Shown: piece after piece, positions 5,352 through 5,585 of the stretch
Numbering within the stretch: the first letter of the stretch is position 1
Layout: each line of letters opens with the position of its first letter
Assembly: GCA_026987225.1 (NCBI GenBank)
Contig: JALSNB010000027.1
Coordinates: forward strand, 1 to 5,585
DNA: 5,585 nucleotides
Reading direction: 5' to 3'
Origin: Caldisericaceae bacterium
Lineage (GTDB): Bacteria; Caldisericota; Caldisericia; Caldisericales; Caldisericaceae
The notes under the pieces: model-generated
What the model saw: the letters and a program-made list of their open reading frames with translations, nothing else
Database searches by the model: none
What the model was told of the DNA's origin: nothing
Program-made: the position numbers and the translations under genes

Positions 5352-5585
5352 AATAGAAGGCGTGAAAACGCACTACATAAAAATACCTCTCACCGAAAAA
5401 TTTGTCATATCACAGAACAGCAGGGCTTTTTTGGAAAGCGCAATCATAGAAATACGCACCGAAGGAATGACGGGCTTCGGGGAAGCGGTTCCGAGCAAAT
5501 ACGTTATGAACGAAACGATAGAAGGCACGCTGCAATTTGCAAAAACACTCGAAGAGCTGATAAAAGGAAAGAGCATTTTCAAAAG
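5341..5585 (+). CDS. Enolase-superfamily protein, probable L-Ala-D/L-Glu dipeptide epimerase, 3' partial
   Basis: 81 codons are visible before the right edge. The product begins MQGKIEGVKTHY, continues IKIPLTEKF, and has LESAIIEIRTEG followed by GFGEAVP (residues 45-51) and YVMNETIEG. This is the N-terminal capping domain of the mandelate racemase/muconate lactonizing subgroup: a PL-xxF strand, then the G-x-GEA-x-P loop that closes over the substrate. The V-x-x-E-T stretch after the GEAVP loop resembles dipeptide epimerases such as YkfB and YcjG, which convert L-Ala-D-Glu from murein peptides to L-Ala-L-Glu. The peptidoglycan-recycling neighbours support that choice. The barrel with the Lys-x-Lys, Asp/Glu/Asp and second Lys catalytic residues lies beyond the window, so function cannot be confirmed. 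Other enolase-superfamily activities, such as o-succinylbenzoate synthase or muconate cycloisomerase, remain possible. It overlaps nagA by 11 nt and has its own Shine-Dalgarno. Confidence 0.8.
   Translation, partial: MQGKIEGVKTHYIKIPLTEKFVISQNSRAFLESAIIEIRTEGMTGFGEAVPSKYVMNETIEGTLQFAKTLEELIKGKSIFK

Noticed and set aside
1..5585. Search for tRNA, CRISPR repeats, riboswitches, terminators, insertion sequences and attachment sites
   Set aside because: None was recognised by eye. The window is coding throughout, with at most a 2-nt gap between genes.

Overview
This window is a tightly packed stretch of one bacterial operon. Six genes lie head to tail on the + strand and there is essentially no non-coding DNA. 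Base composition, judged by eye from sampled lines, is about 40-45% G+C. Coding is rich in Lys and Glu (AAA and GAA codons), and strong purine-rich Shine-Dalgarno sites precede the starts. These features indicate a bacterium but do not fix the phylum. A SIS-type NagB-II next to NagA and a GH3 glucosaminidase recalls Thermotogota and some Bacillota. That placement is a weak inference.

Layout: (1) 2-1090, a 5'-truncated NagZ-like GH3 beta-N-acetylglucosaminidase. (2) 1081-2112, a beta-lactamase-fold serine hydrolase with no visible signal peptide. (3) 2109-3212, anhydro-N-acetylmuramate kinase AnmK. (4) 3202-4230, a double-SIS protein, probably glucosamine-6-phosphate deaminase of the NagB-II type. 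(5) 4233-5351, N-acetylglucosamine-6-phosphate deacetylase NagA. (6) 5341 to the right edge, the N-terminal domain of an enolase-superfamily protein, most likely L-Ala-D/L-Glu dipeptide epimerase. Neighbouring genes overlap by 4-11 nt, except nagB-II/nagA, which overlap by 4 nt or are 2 nt apart depending on the nagA start. The operon's promoter and terminator must lie outside the window.

Together the genes describe recovery of cell-wall muropeptides. NagZ would remove GlcNAc from GlcNAc-anhydroMurNAc-peptides. The serine hydrolase could then release the peptide; this is inferred from its position and from the B. subtilis AmiE parallel. AnmK would convert anhydroMurNAc to MurNAc-6-phosphate. 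A MurQ etherase, not seen here, would be needed to make GlcNAc-6-phosphate. NagA and NagB-II would then take that to fructose-6-phosphate, acetate and ammonia. The epimerase would convert the L-Ala-D-Glu fragment to L-Ala-L-Glu so that ordinary peptidases can use it. The first three genes are in the order of the proposed reactions.

The least ordinary element is the serine hydrolase. It appears cytosolic, overlaps the NagZ gene, and has Tyr-Ser-Cys where the family usually has Tyr-x-Asn or Tyr-Ser-Asp. I did not find a wholly unknown system. The novelty is in how a known pathway may be completed.
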